From Ruegeria aquimaris (lineage in GTDB: Bacteria; Pseudomonadota; Alphaproteobacteria; Rhodobacterales; Rhodobacteraceae): a DNA stretch of 64,000 nt. Position numbers and translations under genes: made by a program. The stretch covers positions 310,001 through 374,000 of the forward strand of contig NZ_JAOWLB010000004.1 in assembly GCF_025751555.1 (NCBI RefSeq), given 5' to 3'. Within the stretch, counting starts at the first letter, position 1, and each line of letters opens with the position of its first letter. The notes beneath the pieces were generated by a model. It saw only the letters and a list, made by a program, of their open reading frames with translations. It was not told the origin of the DNA and searched no databases. Below are positions 8,042 to 17,206 of the stretch, piece after piece.

Positions 8042-9517
8042 ATGTCCCCTGCCCCGAATTTCCTGGTTCTGATTTCAGACGAACACCGCAAGGATGCCAT
8101 GGGCTGCGCCGGTCATCCGATCGTCAAGACACCAAACCTCGATGCCCTGGCGGCGCGGGGCACGATGTTCACGGCGGCCTATACGCCCTCGCCCATGTGC
8201 GTGCCCACCCGCGCCGCATTGGCGACCGGCGACTGGGTACACAAGACCGGCCATTGGGACAGCGCCACGCCTTATGCAGGCCAGCCCTGCAGTTGGATGC
8301 GCCAGCTGCGCGATACCGGGCGCGAGGTCGTGTCCATCGGCAAGCTGCATTTCCGCTCGGCCGAGGACGACAACGGGTTTTCCGAGGAAATCCTGCCGAT
8401 GCATGTCGTCGGCGGTGTCGGCTGGGCCATAGGCCTGCTGCGGGACAATCCGCCCCCCTATGACTCGGCGGCGGAGCTGGCCGCCGATGTCGGTATCGGG
8501 TCCAGTACATATACCGACTACGATCTGGACATAACGGCGGCGACTGAGGCCTGGCTTGCCGATCCGGCCCGCCGCGACCAGCCTTGGGCGGCGTTCGTTT
8601 CGCTGGTCAGTCCGCATTATCCGCTGACCTGCCCGGCGGAATGGTACAATCTGTACGATCCCGCCGCCATGGACCTGCCGGTGGGGTATCGTGAGGGCCT
8701 GCCCGACCACGCCGAGTTGCGCAACATCGGCGCGTTCTATAATTATGACGACTATTTCGATGAACAGAAAATGCGCGAGGCCAAGGCCGCCTATTACGGC
8801 CTGACCTCCTTCATGGACCACTGTGTTGGCCGGGTGATCGCGGCGCTTGAGGCCAGCGGGCAGCTAGAGGACACGGTCGTGGTCTATGTCTCTGATCACG
8901 GGGACATGATGGGCGACCAGGGCTTCTGGACCAAGCAGGTGATGTACGAGGCCAGTGCCGGTGTGCCGATGATCGCAGCCGGGCCGGGCATACCCGCAGG
9001 GCAAAAGGTGGCCACCTGCACCAACCTGACCGATATCGCCGCCACCGCGCGGGATGTGTGTGGTCTTGCCGATGACGCCGGAAATGCGGGCCAACCCGGC
9101 ATATCGCTGCGCGATCTGGCCAATTCGCCCTACGACCCCGACCGGACCGGTTTCAGCGAATACCACGATGGCGGGTCAAAAACCGGATCCTTCATGGTGC
9201 GGTGGCAGGACTGGAAGTATGTCCATTACGTCGGCCACCCGCCGCAGCTCTTCGAGCTGGCCTCGGATCCGCATGAACTGGTCAATCGCGCAATGGAGGG
9301 GGTAAACGATCCGACCATCGCGGCCGCCCTGACCGAAGGCGAACGGCGCCTGCGCGCGATCTGCGATCCGGAGGCGGTCAACGCCCGCGCCTTTGCCGAT
9401 CAGCGGCGCCGGATCGAGGAGCTGGGGGGCGAGGAGGCCTGCCGCACCGCCTTTGTCTTCAACCACACGCCAACCCCTTCGGAACAGGCGAAAATGCGCG
9501 AAGGCAGTCCTTTGTAA
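8042..9517 (+). CDS. Sulfatase (type I, formylglycine-dependent)
   Basis: A 491-residue alkaline-phosphatase-superfamily sulfatase. The metal ligands begin at LISDEH, and the formylglycine cysteine is Cys53 in CVPTR, the CxPxR signature that needs maturation by a sulfatase-modifying enzyme not encoded here. Further metal ligands are in VYVSDHGDMMGDQGFWTKQVMYE, and a partly family-typical C-terminal block is KYVHYVGHPPQLFELASDP. There is no signal peptide, so it is cytoplasmic and likely acts on small imported sulfate or phosphonate esters, much as choline-sulfatase-like proteins do. It converges on the tetR gene. Confidence 0.92.
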   Translation: MSPAPNFLVLISDEHRKDAMGCAGHPIVKTPNLDALAARGTMFTAAYTPSPMCVPTRAALATGDWVHKTGHWDSATPYAGQPCSWMRQLRDTGREVVSIGKLHFRSAEDDNGFSEEILPMHVVGGVGWAIGLLRDNPPPYDSAAELAADVGIGSSTYTDYDLDITAATEAWLADPARRDQPWAAFVSLVSPHYPLTCPAEWYNLYDPAAMDLPVGYREGLPDHAELRNIGAFYNYDDYFDEQKMREAKAAYYGLTSFMDHCVGRVIAALEASGQLEDTVVVYVSDHGDMMGDQGFWTKQVMYEASAGVPMIAAGPGIPAGQKVATCTNLTDIAATARDVCGLADDAGNAGQPGISLRDLANSPYDPDRTGFSEYHDGGSKTGSFMVRWQDWKYVHYVGHPPQLFELASDPHELVNRAMEGVNDPTIAAALTEGERRLRAICDPEAVNARAFADQRRRIEELGGEEACRTAFVFNHTPTPSEQAKMREGSPL

Positions 9518-9527
9518 TCCGACGCGG

Positions 9528-10181
9528 TTACCCGTCCGAGGTCAGGATCGCATAAACGCCCGCCGTGCAGAATGCGATCAGCCGGTCCAGTCCGACCGCA
9601 TCGCTGCCGGGGCTGAGCGCGCCGATCCGCCAGGCCGAATGCACATGCGCCAGCATGGCCGATACCGCATAGACCTGGCCTGCGGCGACCGTGCCCGGTC
9701 CGGCACCGGGGAACAGGGCCGCGATCTCGGCAATGAAGCGCTGTGCGGTTCGGTCAAAACATTCGGCCGCCAGATCGCGCCAACGCGGGTCGGCCGAGAC
9801 ATGCGCCACCAACCGGCCATAAGCGACCCAATGCGAGTCGCCGCCCTGCGCCAGCTCCACGTAAGGCCGGATGAAACAGTCGAGGATGGTTGCGAGGTCA
9901 AGCGGAGCACTGGCCCGGGCGGCCTCCAGCGCGTTTATGCGCAGGCGCGACAACTCCCCCGCTCGGCGCGCGACGATGAGGTGAAACAGCTCTTCCTTGC
10001 TGCCGCCGTGGTGGGCCACCAGCCCCACCTGCACCCCGGCCAAATGAGCGATGTCGCGAATCGATGCGCCTTCGAATCCGCGTTCGGCAAAGACCAATTC
10101 CGCAGCGTCAAGTATGCGCGCCCGGGTCTGCAAGGATCGGGCGGATGGCGCCCGTTGCCGTTGTTTTTCCAAAACAAACAT
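9528..10181 (-). CDS. TetR family transcriptional regulator
   Basis: 217 residues. The N-terminal helix-turn-helix spans about residues 20-65 (ILDAAELVFAERGFEGASIRDIAHLAGVQ). The next stretch, VGLVAHHGGSKEELF, takes the place of the usual xLYxHFxxKEELF. The C-terminal ligand domain resembles the CecR-like group. The ATG at 10181 is only 1-2 bases from AAAGGG, so TTG at codon 4 is a possible true start. It is divergent from the FMO operon with 67 bases between starts; that gap holds a palindromic operator, so it probably represses both itself and that operon. Confidence 0.88.
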   Translation of the reverse strand: MFVLEKQRQRAPSARSLQTRARILDAAELVFAERGFEGASIRDIAHLAGVQVGLVAHHGGSKEELFHLIVARRAGELSRLRINALEAARASAPLDLATILDCFIRPYVELAQGGDSHWVAYGRLVAHVSADPRWRDLAAECFDRTAQRFIAEIAALFPGAGPGTVAAGQVYAVSAMLAHVHSAWRIGALSPGSDAVGLDRLIAFCTAGVYAILTSDG

Positions 10182-10208
10182 CCCTTTTGCAAATTATCTT
10201 GCCTTAAT

Positions 10209-10224
10209 TTGAACAGTCGTTCAA
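10209..10224. promoter_or_regulatory. Probable TetR operator
   Basis: Perfect inverted repeat TTGAAC-AGTC-GTTCAA in the 67-base divergent region between the tetR gene and the FMO gene. The arrangement and half-site are typical of TetR-family repressors. Confidence 0.7.
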
Positions 10225-10248
10225 TCTAAAAGCAACGGGAGGACAGCG

Positions 10249-11565
10249 ATGACGGAAACGCGCGACAGATTTGCCCTGATCGGGGCAGGTCCGATGGGGC
10301 TGGCCATGGCCAAGGTGATGCTGGAACAGGGCATCGCCTTTGACGGGTTCGAGCTGCATTCGGATGTGGGGGGGCTTTGGGACATCGACGGCCCGCGCTC
10401 GACCATGTACGAAAGCGCGCATCTGATCTCGTCCAAGCGGATGACCGAGTTCACCGATTTCCCGATGGAGGACCGGGTCGCCGAATACCCCTCGCATCGT
10501 GAGCTGAAGCGGTACTTCAACGCCTTTGCCGACCGCTTCGGGCTGCGCGACCATTACCGCTTCGGGGCCGAGGTGCTGCGCTGTGAGCCACTGGGCGGGC
10601 CGGGCGAAGGATGGCGCGTTACGTGGCGGGATGCCGAGGGGGAACACGACGCGACCTATGCCGGGGTGATGATCGCCAATGGCACTTTGTCCGAGCCCAG
10701 CATGCCGGAATTCAAGGGTAATTTCGATGGCGAGCTGATCCACTCCTCGGCCTACCGGCACCCCTCGCAGTTTGACGGCAAGCGGGTGCTGATCGTGGGG
10801 GCGGGCAATTCCGGCTGTGACATCGCGGTGGATGCGATCCATCACGGGGTGATGTGCGACCTGTCGATGCGGCGCGGATATTATTTTGTACCGAAATATG
10901 TCTTTGGCAAACCGGCCGATACGCTGGGCGGCATGATCAAGCTGCCGATGTGGCTGAAACGGCGGGTCGACGGGATGATCCTGAAATGGTTCGTGGGCGA
11001 TCCGCAGAAATACGGATTTCCCAAGCCCGACTACCAGCTTTACGAAAGCCACCCGGTGGTCAACTCGCTGGTCTTGTACCACGCCGGACACGGAGATGTG
11101 CGGATTCGTACCGAAATCGAGCGGCTGAATGACCGTTTTGTACACTTCACCGACGGCAGCAAGGAAGAGTACGACATGATCCTCGCCGCCACCGGATACA
11201 AGCTGTTTTACCCGTTCATCGACCGCGACCTGCTGAACTGGCAGGGCGACGCGCCGCATCTTTACCTCAACGCGATGCACCCTAAGCGCGACGACCTCTT
11301 TGTTCTGGGCATGGTCGAGGCCAGCGGGCTGGGCTGGCAGGGCCGACATGAACAGGCCGAGATGGTGGCGCGCTATATCACCGGATTGCGCGCGGGTAGT
11401 GCGGCGGCGGCGGAACTGAAGGCCGCCAAGGCGGCAGGGTTCGAACGGGCGACCGGCGGCATGAACTACCTCAAGCTGGCGCGCATGGCCTATTACGTGG
11501 ACAAGGCCACCTATCGCGGCGCGGTGACCGGCTGGATCAAGCGGCTGAAGGAGGCACGGGCATGA
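10249..11565 (+). CDS. Flavin-containing monooxygenase
   Basis: FAD/NADPH-dependent class B monooxygenase, 438 residues. The FAD-binding GxGxxG is GAGPMG at residues 13-18. The FMO fingerprint FxGxxxHxxxY appears as FDGELIHSSAY, and the NADPH-binding GxGxxG is GAGNSG near residue 186. ATGYKLFYPF matches the family ATG motif. Tyr rather than Trp in the fingerprint favours an FMO over a classical Baeyer-Villiger enzyme. A good ribosome site (GGGAGGA) precedes ATG 10249. First gene of an ATGA-coupled four-gene operon. Substrate unknown; an imported hydrophobic organic acid is plausible from the neighbours. Confidence 0.93.
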   Translation: MTETRDRFALIGAGPMGLAMAKVMLEQGIAFDGFELHSDVGGLWDIDGPRSTMYESAHLISSKRMTEFTDFPMEDRVAEYPSHRELKRYFNAFADRFGLRDHYRFGAEVLRCEPLGGPGEGWRVTWRDAEGEHDATYAGVMIANGTLSEPSMPEFKGNFDGELIHSSAYRHPSQFDGKRVLIVGAGNSGCDIAVDAIHHGVMCDLSMRRGYYFVPKYVFGKPADTLGGMIKLPMWLKRRVDGMILKWFVGDPQKYGFPKPDYQLYESHPVVNSLVLYHAGHGDVRIRTEIERLNDRFVHFTDGSKEEYDMILAATGYKLFYPFIDRDLLNWQGDAPHLYLNAMHPKRDDLFVLGMVEASGLGWQGRHEQAEMVARYITGLRAGSAAAAELKAAKAAGFERATGGMNYLKLARMAYYVDKATYRGAVTGWIKRLKEARA

Positions 11566-12464
11566 CCGGCATCGACGATATCCTGCTGAACTTTTCGCCC
11601 GCCTCGCTGATGCTGCTGAACGCGATCCTGGCGGTGGTGATGTTTTCCATCGCCATCGACCTGACGGTCGAGGATTTCCGCCGCCTGTCGCGAGGGCCGA
11701 AACCGGTGCTGGTGGGGCTCTTCTCGCAATTCGTGGTGCTGCCGGTGCTGACATTTGCGCTGGTCTGGGTGACCGCACCGCGCCCCTCCATCGCGCTGGG
11801 CCTCATTCTGGTAGCGGCCTGTCCGGGCGGCAATATCTCGAACTTCATCACTCATCGGGCGGGCGGCAACGCGGCGCTGTCGGTGTCGATGACTGCCTTT
11901 GCCACCGTGGGGGCCATTATCATGACCCCCGCCAATATCGCGCTGTGGGGGAGCCTGTATCCCCCCACCCGCGCCATCCTGCAAGAGACCCGTATCGACC
12001 CGGTGCAGATCGCCATCACCGTGGGGCTGATGCTGATCCTGCCGCTGATCTTGGGAGTGGTGCTGAACATGCGCCGCCCCTCGCTGGCCGCGCGGATGCG
12101 GCGGCCACTGCAACTGGTCTCGATGGGGATTTTCATCGCGTTCATCATACTCGCTCTGGCTGCGAACTGGGGGTTTTTCCTGAGTTTCGCCGGAGCTGTC
12201 GCCGGGCTTGTGATCGTTCACAATGCACTGGCTCTGGGGGGCGGCTGGGTTGTGGCCACTCTGACCCGGCTGTCCCCTTATGACCGGCGCGCGGTGACGA
12301 TCGAAACCGGCATCCAGAACTCGGGCCTTGGACTGGTGCTGATCTTTGCCTTCTTCAACGGGTTGGGCGGCATGGCGGTGGCGGCAGCGTTCTGGGGGAT
12401 CTGGCATGCGATCTCGGGCCTTGGGCTGGCCATGCTCATGTCGCGAACCGAGGCGGCGCGATGA
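11562..12464 (+). CDS. Bile acid:sodium symporter (BASS/SBF) family transporter
   Basis: A 300-residue inner-membrane carrier with about nine to ten hydrophobic helices. It has the BASS core motifs: VAACPGGNISNFITHRAGG (sodium site) and TIETGIQNSGLGLVLI (second crossover helix). BASS proteins import organic acids such as bile acids, pyruvate or pantothenate with sodium. The start overlaps the FMO stop by 4 bases. Coupling to a monooxygenase and two dehydrogenases suggests it imports their substrate. Confidence 0.92.
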   Translation: MTGIDDILLNFSPASLMLLNAILAVVMFSIAIDLTVEDFRRLSRGPKPVLVGLFSQFVVLPVLTFALVWVTAPRPSIALGLILVAACPGGNISNFITHRAGGNAALSVSMTAFATVGAIIMTPANIALWGSLYPPTRAILQETRIDPVQIAITVGLMLILPLILGVVLNMRRPSLAARMRRPLQLVSMGIFIAFIILALAANWGFFLSFAGAVAGLVIVHNALALGGGWVVATLTRLSPYDRRAVTIETGIQNSGLGLVLIFAFFNGLGGMAVAAAFWGIWHAISGLGLAMLMSRTEAAR

Positions 12465-13387
12465 GCCGCATCCTGATCACCGGCGCAGCGGGCATGGTAG
12501 GACAGGCGCTGTTGGCCGAACTGTCGGGCCAGCAGGTCTTTGCCACCGATCTGTCGCGGCCCGATCCGCTGCCCGAGGGCATGGTCTATCTGAAAATGGA
12601 TGTGACCGGTGGTGACCCTGACCGGGTCATTGCCAAGGTGCGACCGGATGTGGTGATCCACCTCGCCTCGATCGTGACGCCGGGCGTGGCGCGCGAGGTC
12701 GCCCATCGCGTCGATGTGGGGGGCACGCGTGCCGTGCTGGAAGCCTGTCTGGCGCATGGAGTGCGGCGGTTGGTGGTGACCTCCTCGGGCGCGGCTTACG
12801 GATACCACGCCGACAACCCGGTGCCGCTGCGCGAAAGCGACCCGCTGCGCGGCAATCCCGAGTTCGCCTATGCCGATCACAAACGCCAGGTCGAAGAGAT
12901 GCTGGCCGAGGCACGCCAGACCGCGCCGCAGTTGGAACAGGTGGTGCTGCGGGTGGGAACGGTTCTGGGCGCGGGCACCGAGAACCAGATCACCGCCCTG
13001 TTCCGCAAACCCCGCCTGCTGGCGGTGCTTGGGTCGGAAAGCCCCTTTGTCTTTATCTGGACCCGCGATCTGGCGCGCATCCTGGCGCGGGCGGCGGGCG
13101 AAGGGCCTGCGGGGATCTATAACGTGGCGGGTGACGGGGCGATGGGGGTCAGCGACCTTGCCCGCGCTCTGGGCAAGCCTGTTTTGCGCCTGCCTGCGCT
13201 GGCGCTGAAAGCGGCGCTCGCGGTGGCGCGCCCGTTGGGCCTGTCGCGGTACGGCCCGGAGCAGGTGCGCTTCCTGCAATACCGCCCGGTGCTGGCCAAT
13301 GACGCGCTGAAACAGGTGTTCGGCTATGTGCCCGAGCTGACCAGCGCCGAGGTCTTTGACCTCTGGCGGCGCGAGGCGGGCTTGTGA
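12461..13387 (+). CDS. NAD-dependent epimerase/dehydratase family protein
   Basis: An extended SDR of 308 residues. The nucleotide-binding TGAAGMVGQ is at residues 6-14, and the active-site Tyr/Lys are in YADHK (YxxxK) after the serine of VVTSSGAAYG. The C-terminal part is substrate binding. This broad family includes sugar epimerases, but also steroid and other hydroxyl dehydrogenases. Within this catabolic-looking operon an alcohol dehydrogenase or isomerase of the oxygenated product is more likely than sugar metabolism. Overlaps both neighbours by 4 bases. Confidence 0.88.
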   Translation: MSRILITGAAGMVGQALLAELSGQQVFATDLSRPDPLPEGMVYLKMDVTGGDPDRVIAKVRPDVVIHLASIVTPGVAREVAHRVDVGGTRAVLEACLAHGVRRLVVTSSGAAYGYHADNPVPLRESDPLRGNPEFAYADHKRQVEEMLAEARQTAPQLEQVVLRVGTVLGAGTENQITALFRKPRLLAVLGSESPFVFIWTRDLARILARAAGEGPAGIYNVAGDGAMGVSDLARALGKPVLRLPALALKAALAVARPLGLSRYGPEQVRFLQYRPVLANDALKQVFGYVPELTSAEVFDLWRREAGL

Positions 13388-14139
13388 AGCGGGCGGTGAT
13401 CTCGGGCGGGGCTGGTGGGCTGGGCCGGGCGCTGTCGAGCGCGTTGCAGGCCCGTGGCTGGCATGTGGTGCTGCTCGACCGCGATATCTCAGGCGTCGAG
13501 ACCAGCGAAACGCAGCAGGCGATCCAGTGCGATCTGACCGACCCAGAGCAGCTGGCAGCGGCCTGTGCGGCGGCGATTGGACCAAATGGCGTGGACCTTG
13601 CCATCTATAATGCGGGCATCACCCAGATCGGCCTGTTCGCCGACAGCGACGAGGCCAGTCACCGCCGGGTGTTCGAGATCAACTATTTCGCCGCCGTGAA
13701 CATGGCCCGCGTTATGATCGACCCGGTGCGGCAGGCACGCGGCACCCATCTGGCAATCTCTTCTGTGGCGGGGTTCGCGCCGCTCTACAGCCGCACCTCT
13801 TATGCCGCGTCCAAACACGCGCTGGAGGGTTTTTTCAAATCGTTGCGATCCGAGGAGCGCGCGCATGGGGTGGCGGTGCAGATCGCGGCACCGTCGTTTG
13901 TGGCGACCAATCTGGGCAACCCGCAGGCGCAGCCCGATGGCATCGCGCGTCCCGGATCGGCCACCGACGGGATGGATTACATGACGCCCGAGGCGGCTGC
14001 GGCCTCGATCCTGCGCGGGCTGGACCGGGGCGGCGACATGATCCCGGTTGGACGGGTGGCGTGGCTGGCCTGGTGGATCAACCGGCTGTCGCCGGGCCTT
14101 TATCAACGCCTGATGGAACGCAATATCGGGCGCGGGTGA
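13384..14139 (+). CDS. Short-chain dehydrogenase/reductase
   Basis: A classical SDR of 251 residues starting at GTG 13384, overlapping the previous stop (GTGA). GGAGGLGRA binds the cofactor, NAG is in YNAGITQIG, the catalytic serine is in AISSVAGF, and YAASK supplies Tyr/Lys. The C-terminal region is slightly hydrophobic, as in membrane-associated SDRs. It ends the FMO operon; no terminator hairpin is evident before copA, but copA has its own CueR-type promoter. Confidence 0.92.
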   Translation: MKRAVISGGAGGLGRALSSALQARGWHVVLLDRDISGVETSETQQAIQCDLTDPEQLAAACAAAIGPNGVDLAIYNAGITQIGLFADSDEASHRRVFEINYFAAVNMARVMIDPVRQARGTHLAISSVAGFAPLYSRTSYAASKHALEGFFKSLRSEERAHGVAVQIAAPSFVATNLGNPQAQPDGIARPGSATDGMDYMTPEAAAASILRGLDRGGDMIPVGRVAWLAWWINRLSPGLYQRLMERNIGRG

Positions 14140-14157
14140 GTTTTTTTGACATGCCTC

Positions 14158-14188
14158 TTGACCTTCCCGTGACTGGAACCCCCATCTG
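14158..14188 (+). promoter_or_regulatory. copA: CueR-type copper-responsive promoter of copA
   Basis: TTGACC (-35) is followed by the dyad ACCTTCC-CGTGAC-TGGAACC (14161-14180), close to the CueR consensus ACCTTCC-n6-GGAAGGT. A weak -10 (CATCTG or ATCTGG) lies 19-20 bases after the -35. The over-long spacer is characteristic of MerR-family activation. It is 31-60 bases before the copA start. Confidence 0.75.
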
Positions 14189-14218
14189 GGGGGTGATCAG
14201 AGGAAAAGGACGAGTCGC

Positions 14219-16714
14219 ATGTCTGCACAGACCACATCGCTAAAGATCACCGGAATGAGCTGCGCCGGCTGCGTGGGCCGGGTCGAACGCGCCTTGCAGG
14301 CGGTACCGGGCGTGGCCGAGGCCAGCGTCAATTTCGCCAACCGGACGGCGCAGGTCACGCATGAGGGGCCGGTGGCCGAACTGACCCAGGCCGCCGCCAA
14401 GGCGGGCTATCCTGCGGAGCTGAGCGAGGCGGTGCTGGATGTCGAGGGGCTCAACTGCGCCTCGTGCGTGGGACGGGTCGAACGCGCGCTGAACGCGGCC
14501 CCCGGCGTGGTCGAGGCGCAGGTGAACCTTGCCAATCGCAGCGCGCGAGTGACCTATGCCGCGGGCGCGACCGATCCGGTCGCGCTGGCCGCCGTGTCGA
14601 CGGCAGCGGGATACGCCGCCCGTCCGCATGCGGAGGCGGGGGAGGATGCGCCTGCGCATGATCACGCGCAGGCGGAAATCGCCGAGTTGCAGCGCAGTAC
14701 GCTGTTTGCCGCCGCGCTGGCGCTGCCGGTGTTCCTGCTGGAGATGGGCGGGCACATGATCCCGGCCTTTCACCATTGGATCGCGGCAACGATCGGAATG
14801 TACACCAGCCATCTGATCCAGTTCGCGCTGACCACCGTTCTGCTGTTCGGGCCGGGGCGCGTGTTCTATGCGCGGGGCATCCCCGCCCTGCTGCGCGGCG
14901 CACCGGACATGAACGCCCTGGTGGCTTTGGGCACGGGCGCCGCCTATGGCTTCTCGGTGGTGGCGACCTTTGCCCCCGGCCTGCTGCCTGCGGGCACCGC
15001 CAATGTCTATTTCGAGGCCGCCGCCGTCATCGTGGTGCTGATCCTCTTAGGCCGCTGGCTGGAGGCGCGGGCGCGCGGGCGCACCGGCGCCGCCATCGAG
15101 GCGCTGGTGGGGCTGCAGCCACGCCATGCGCGGGTCGAGCGCAAGGGGCAGGCAGTTGAAGTGGCCATCGCCGATATTCAACCGGGCGACACGCTGATCA
15201 TCCGGCCGGGCGAGCGCATCCCGGCGGATGCGGTGGTGCTGGACGGACAGAGCCATGTGGACGAGAGCATGATCACTGGCGAGCCGGTGCCGGTCGCCAA
15301 GGCGGCAGGCGACATGCTGGTGGGCGGCACGGTGAACACGGCGGGCGCCCTGCGGGCGCGGGCCGAAAAGGTGGGCGCGGATACTGTCTTGGCCCAGATC
15401 ATCCGTATGGTGGAACAGGCGCAGGGCGCCAAGCTGCCGATCCAGTCGGTGGTGGACCGCATCACGCTCTGGTTCGTGCCCATCGTGATGGGAATTGCCG
15501 CGCTGACCGTGCTGGTCTGGCTGGCCTTTGGCCCCTCGCCCGCGCTCGGTCATGCCCTCGTCGCTGGTGTTGCGGTGCTGATCATCGCCTGTCCCTGTGC
15601 CATGGGACTGGCCACCCCGACCTCGATCATGGTCGGCACGGGCCGGGCCGCCGAACTGGGCGTGCTGTTCCGCAAGGGCGACGCGCTGCAACGACTGCAA
15701 GAGACGAAGGTCATCGCCTTTGACAAGACCGGCACGCTGACGCTGGGCCGGCCTGAACTGACCGACCTGACCCCTGCCCAAGGGTTTGACCGTGATGGCG
15801 TGCTGCGTCTGGCGGCAGCGGTCGAGGCGCAGTCGGAACACCCGATTGCCTCGGCCATTGCCCGCGCAGCCAAGGGCGACGTGCCTGCGGTGGACGGGTT
15901 CCAGAGCCTCACCGGGCTGGGTGCCCGGGCCGTGGTCGAGGGCCAGGACGTGCTGGTTGGCGCCGACCGGCTGTTCGCCCGCGAAGGTATCGACCTGGGC
16001 CCGCTGGCAGAGATCGGGGCGGGCTGGGCCGCCGAGGGCAAGACGCCGCTTTATGCTTCGGTGGGTGGCCGTGCGGCGGCGGTGCTGGCAGTCTCGGACC
16101 CGGTGAAGCCCGGTACGGCCGAGGCCATCGAGCGGTTCCACCAGATGGGGCTGACAGTTGCCATGATCACCGGCGACAACACCCGCACCGCGCAGGCCCT
16201 GGCGGCGAAACTGGGGATCGACGCGGTCACCGCCGAGGTGATGCCCGAAGGCAAGGTTGCGGCGCTGGATGCGTTGCGGGCGGATCATGGCCCGCTGGCC
16301 TTTGTCGGCGACGGCATCAACGACGCCCCCGCCTTGGCCCATGCCGATACCGGCATCGCGGTCGGCACCGGCACCGATGTGGCCATCGAGGCCGCCGATG
16401 TGGTGCTGATGTCGGGCGATCTGCGCGGCGTGGCCAACGCGCTGGAGGTGAGCCGCGCCACCATGCGCAACATCCGCCAGAACCTGGGTTGGGCCTTTGG
16501 CTATAACGTGCTGCTGATCCCGGTGGCGGCGGGTGTGCTCTATCCGTTTGGCGGGCCGATGCTGTCGCCGGTACTGGCGGCGGGCGCGATGGCCTTGTCG
16601 AGCGTCTTTGTCGTCACCAACGCGCTGCGCCTGCGGCGGGTGCGGGCCGCCCTGCCTGCCACGCGGCAGGCTGCGGCCCAGACCCCGGCAGCGTCCCCTG
16701 CCCCGGCGGAATGA
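14219..16714 (+). CDS. copA: Copper-exporting P1B-type ATPase
   Basis: Pumps Cu(I) out of the cytoplasm. It is 831 residues. Two N-terminal HMA domains have CxxC at Cys15/Cys18 (GMSCAGC) and Cys80/Cys83 (GLNCASC). A short His-rich linker (AHDHAQAE) precedes eight transmembrane helices. The metal site CPC is at 458-460 in [13 protein letters not shown]. The actuator TGE lies in MITGEPVPV, and the phosphorylated Asp502 is in [23 protein letters not shown] gives the hinge motif. A good ribosome site AGAGGAAAAGGA precedes the start. cueR follows 10 bases downstream. Confidence 0.97.
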   Translation: MSAQTTSLKITGMSCAGCVGRVERALQAVPGVAEASVNFANRTAQVTHEGPVAELTQAAAKAGYPAELSEAVLDVEGLNCASCVGRVERALNAAPGVVEAQVNLANRSARVTYAAGATDPVALAAVSTAAGYAARPHAEAGEDAPAHDHAQAEIAELQRSTLFAAALALPVFLLEMGGHMIPAFHHWIAATIGMYTSHLIQFALTTVLLFGPGRVFYARGIPALLRGAPDMNALVALGTGAAYGFSVVATFAPGLLPAGTANVYFEAAAVIVVLILLGRWLEARARGRTGAAIEALVGLQPRHARVERKGQAVEVAIADIQPGDTLIIRPGERIPADAVVLDGQSHVDESMITGEPVPVAKAAGDMLVGGTVNTAGALRARAEKVGADTVLAQIIRMVEQAQGAKLPIQSVVDRITLWFVPIVMGIAALTVLVWLAFGPSPALGHALVAGVAVLIIACPCAMGLATPTSIMVGTGRAAELGVLFRKGDALQRLQETKVIAFDKTGTLTLGRPELTDLTPAQGFDRDGVLRLAAAVEAQSEHPIASAIARAAKGDVPAVDGFQSLTGLGARAVVEGQDVLVGADRLFAREGIDLGPLAEIGAGWAAEGKTPLYASVGGRAAAVLAVSDPVKPGTAEAIERFHQMGLTVAMITGDNTRTAQALAAKLGIDAVTAEVMPEGKVAALDALRADHGPLAFVGDGINDAPALAHADTGIAVGTGTDVAIEAADVVLMSGDLRGVANALEVSRATMRNIRQNLGWAFGYNVLLIPVAAGVLYPFGGPMLSPVLAAGAMALSSVFVVTNALRLRRVRAALPATRQAAAQTPAASPAPAE

Positions 16715-16724
16715 GGAGGCTGGC

Positions 16725-17114
16725 ATGAATATCGGAGATGTGGCCAACCGCAGCGGCCTGCCGGCCAAGACCATACGCTATTACGAGGATATTGGCCTGA
16801 TCGCCCCGCAACGTGACCTGAACGGCTATCGCCGGTTCCGCGAACGGGATCTGCACAAGCTCAACTTCCTCGGCCGTGCCCGGGCACTGGGGTTCACCAT
16901 CGAGGATTGCCGGACGCTTATGGCGCTCTACGAGGACCAGAGCCGCGCCAGCGCCGATGTGAAACAGGTGGCCCGTGATCATCTGGTCCGGATCGAGACC
17001 AAGATCGCCGATCTTATCGCCATGCGCGAGACGCTGACGGAACTGGTTGATGCCTGCGCGGGCGATCATCGGCCCGATTGTCCGATCCTGCGCGATCTGG
17101 GCGGGGAAAGCTGA
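16725..17114 (+). CDS. cueR: Copper efflux transcriptional regulator CueR
   Basis: MerR-family activator, 129 residues. The start is ATG 16725 (MNIGDVANRSGLPAKTIRYYE), preceded by GAGGAGG; the open frame extends upstream inside copA but is not family-like there. The winged HTH covers residues 1-70, followed by a long dimerisation helix. Near the C-terminus the copper ligands appear as Cys-x7-Cys (CAGDHRPDC), the CueR/HmrR spacing that selects monovalent metals. Its target is most likely the copA promoter at 14158-14188. Confidence 0.94.
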   Translation: MNIGDVANRSGLPAKTIRYYEDIGLIAPQRDLNGYRRFRERDLHKLNFLGRARALGFTIEDCRTLMALYEDQSRASADVKQVARDHLVRIETKIADLIAMRETLTELVDACAGDHRPDCPILRDLGGES

Positions 17115-17206
17115 CGCGCGGGGTTGCCCTTTGACCTGCGTTTTGCTTTGTCTCTCGGGGATATCCCGGACGGGGGGAGCCGCCGGGCAACAGAGAGGAT
17201 CCGGAC

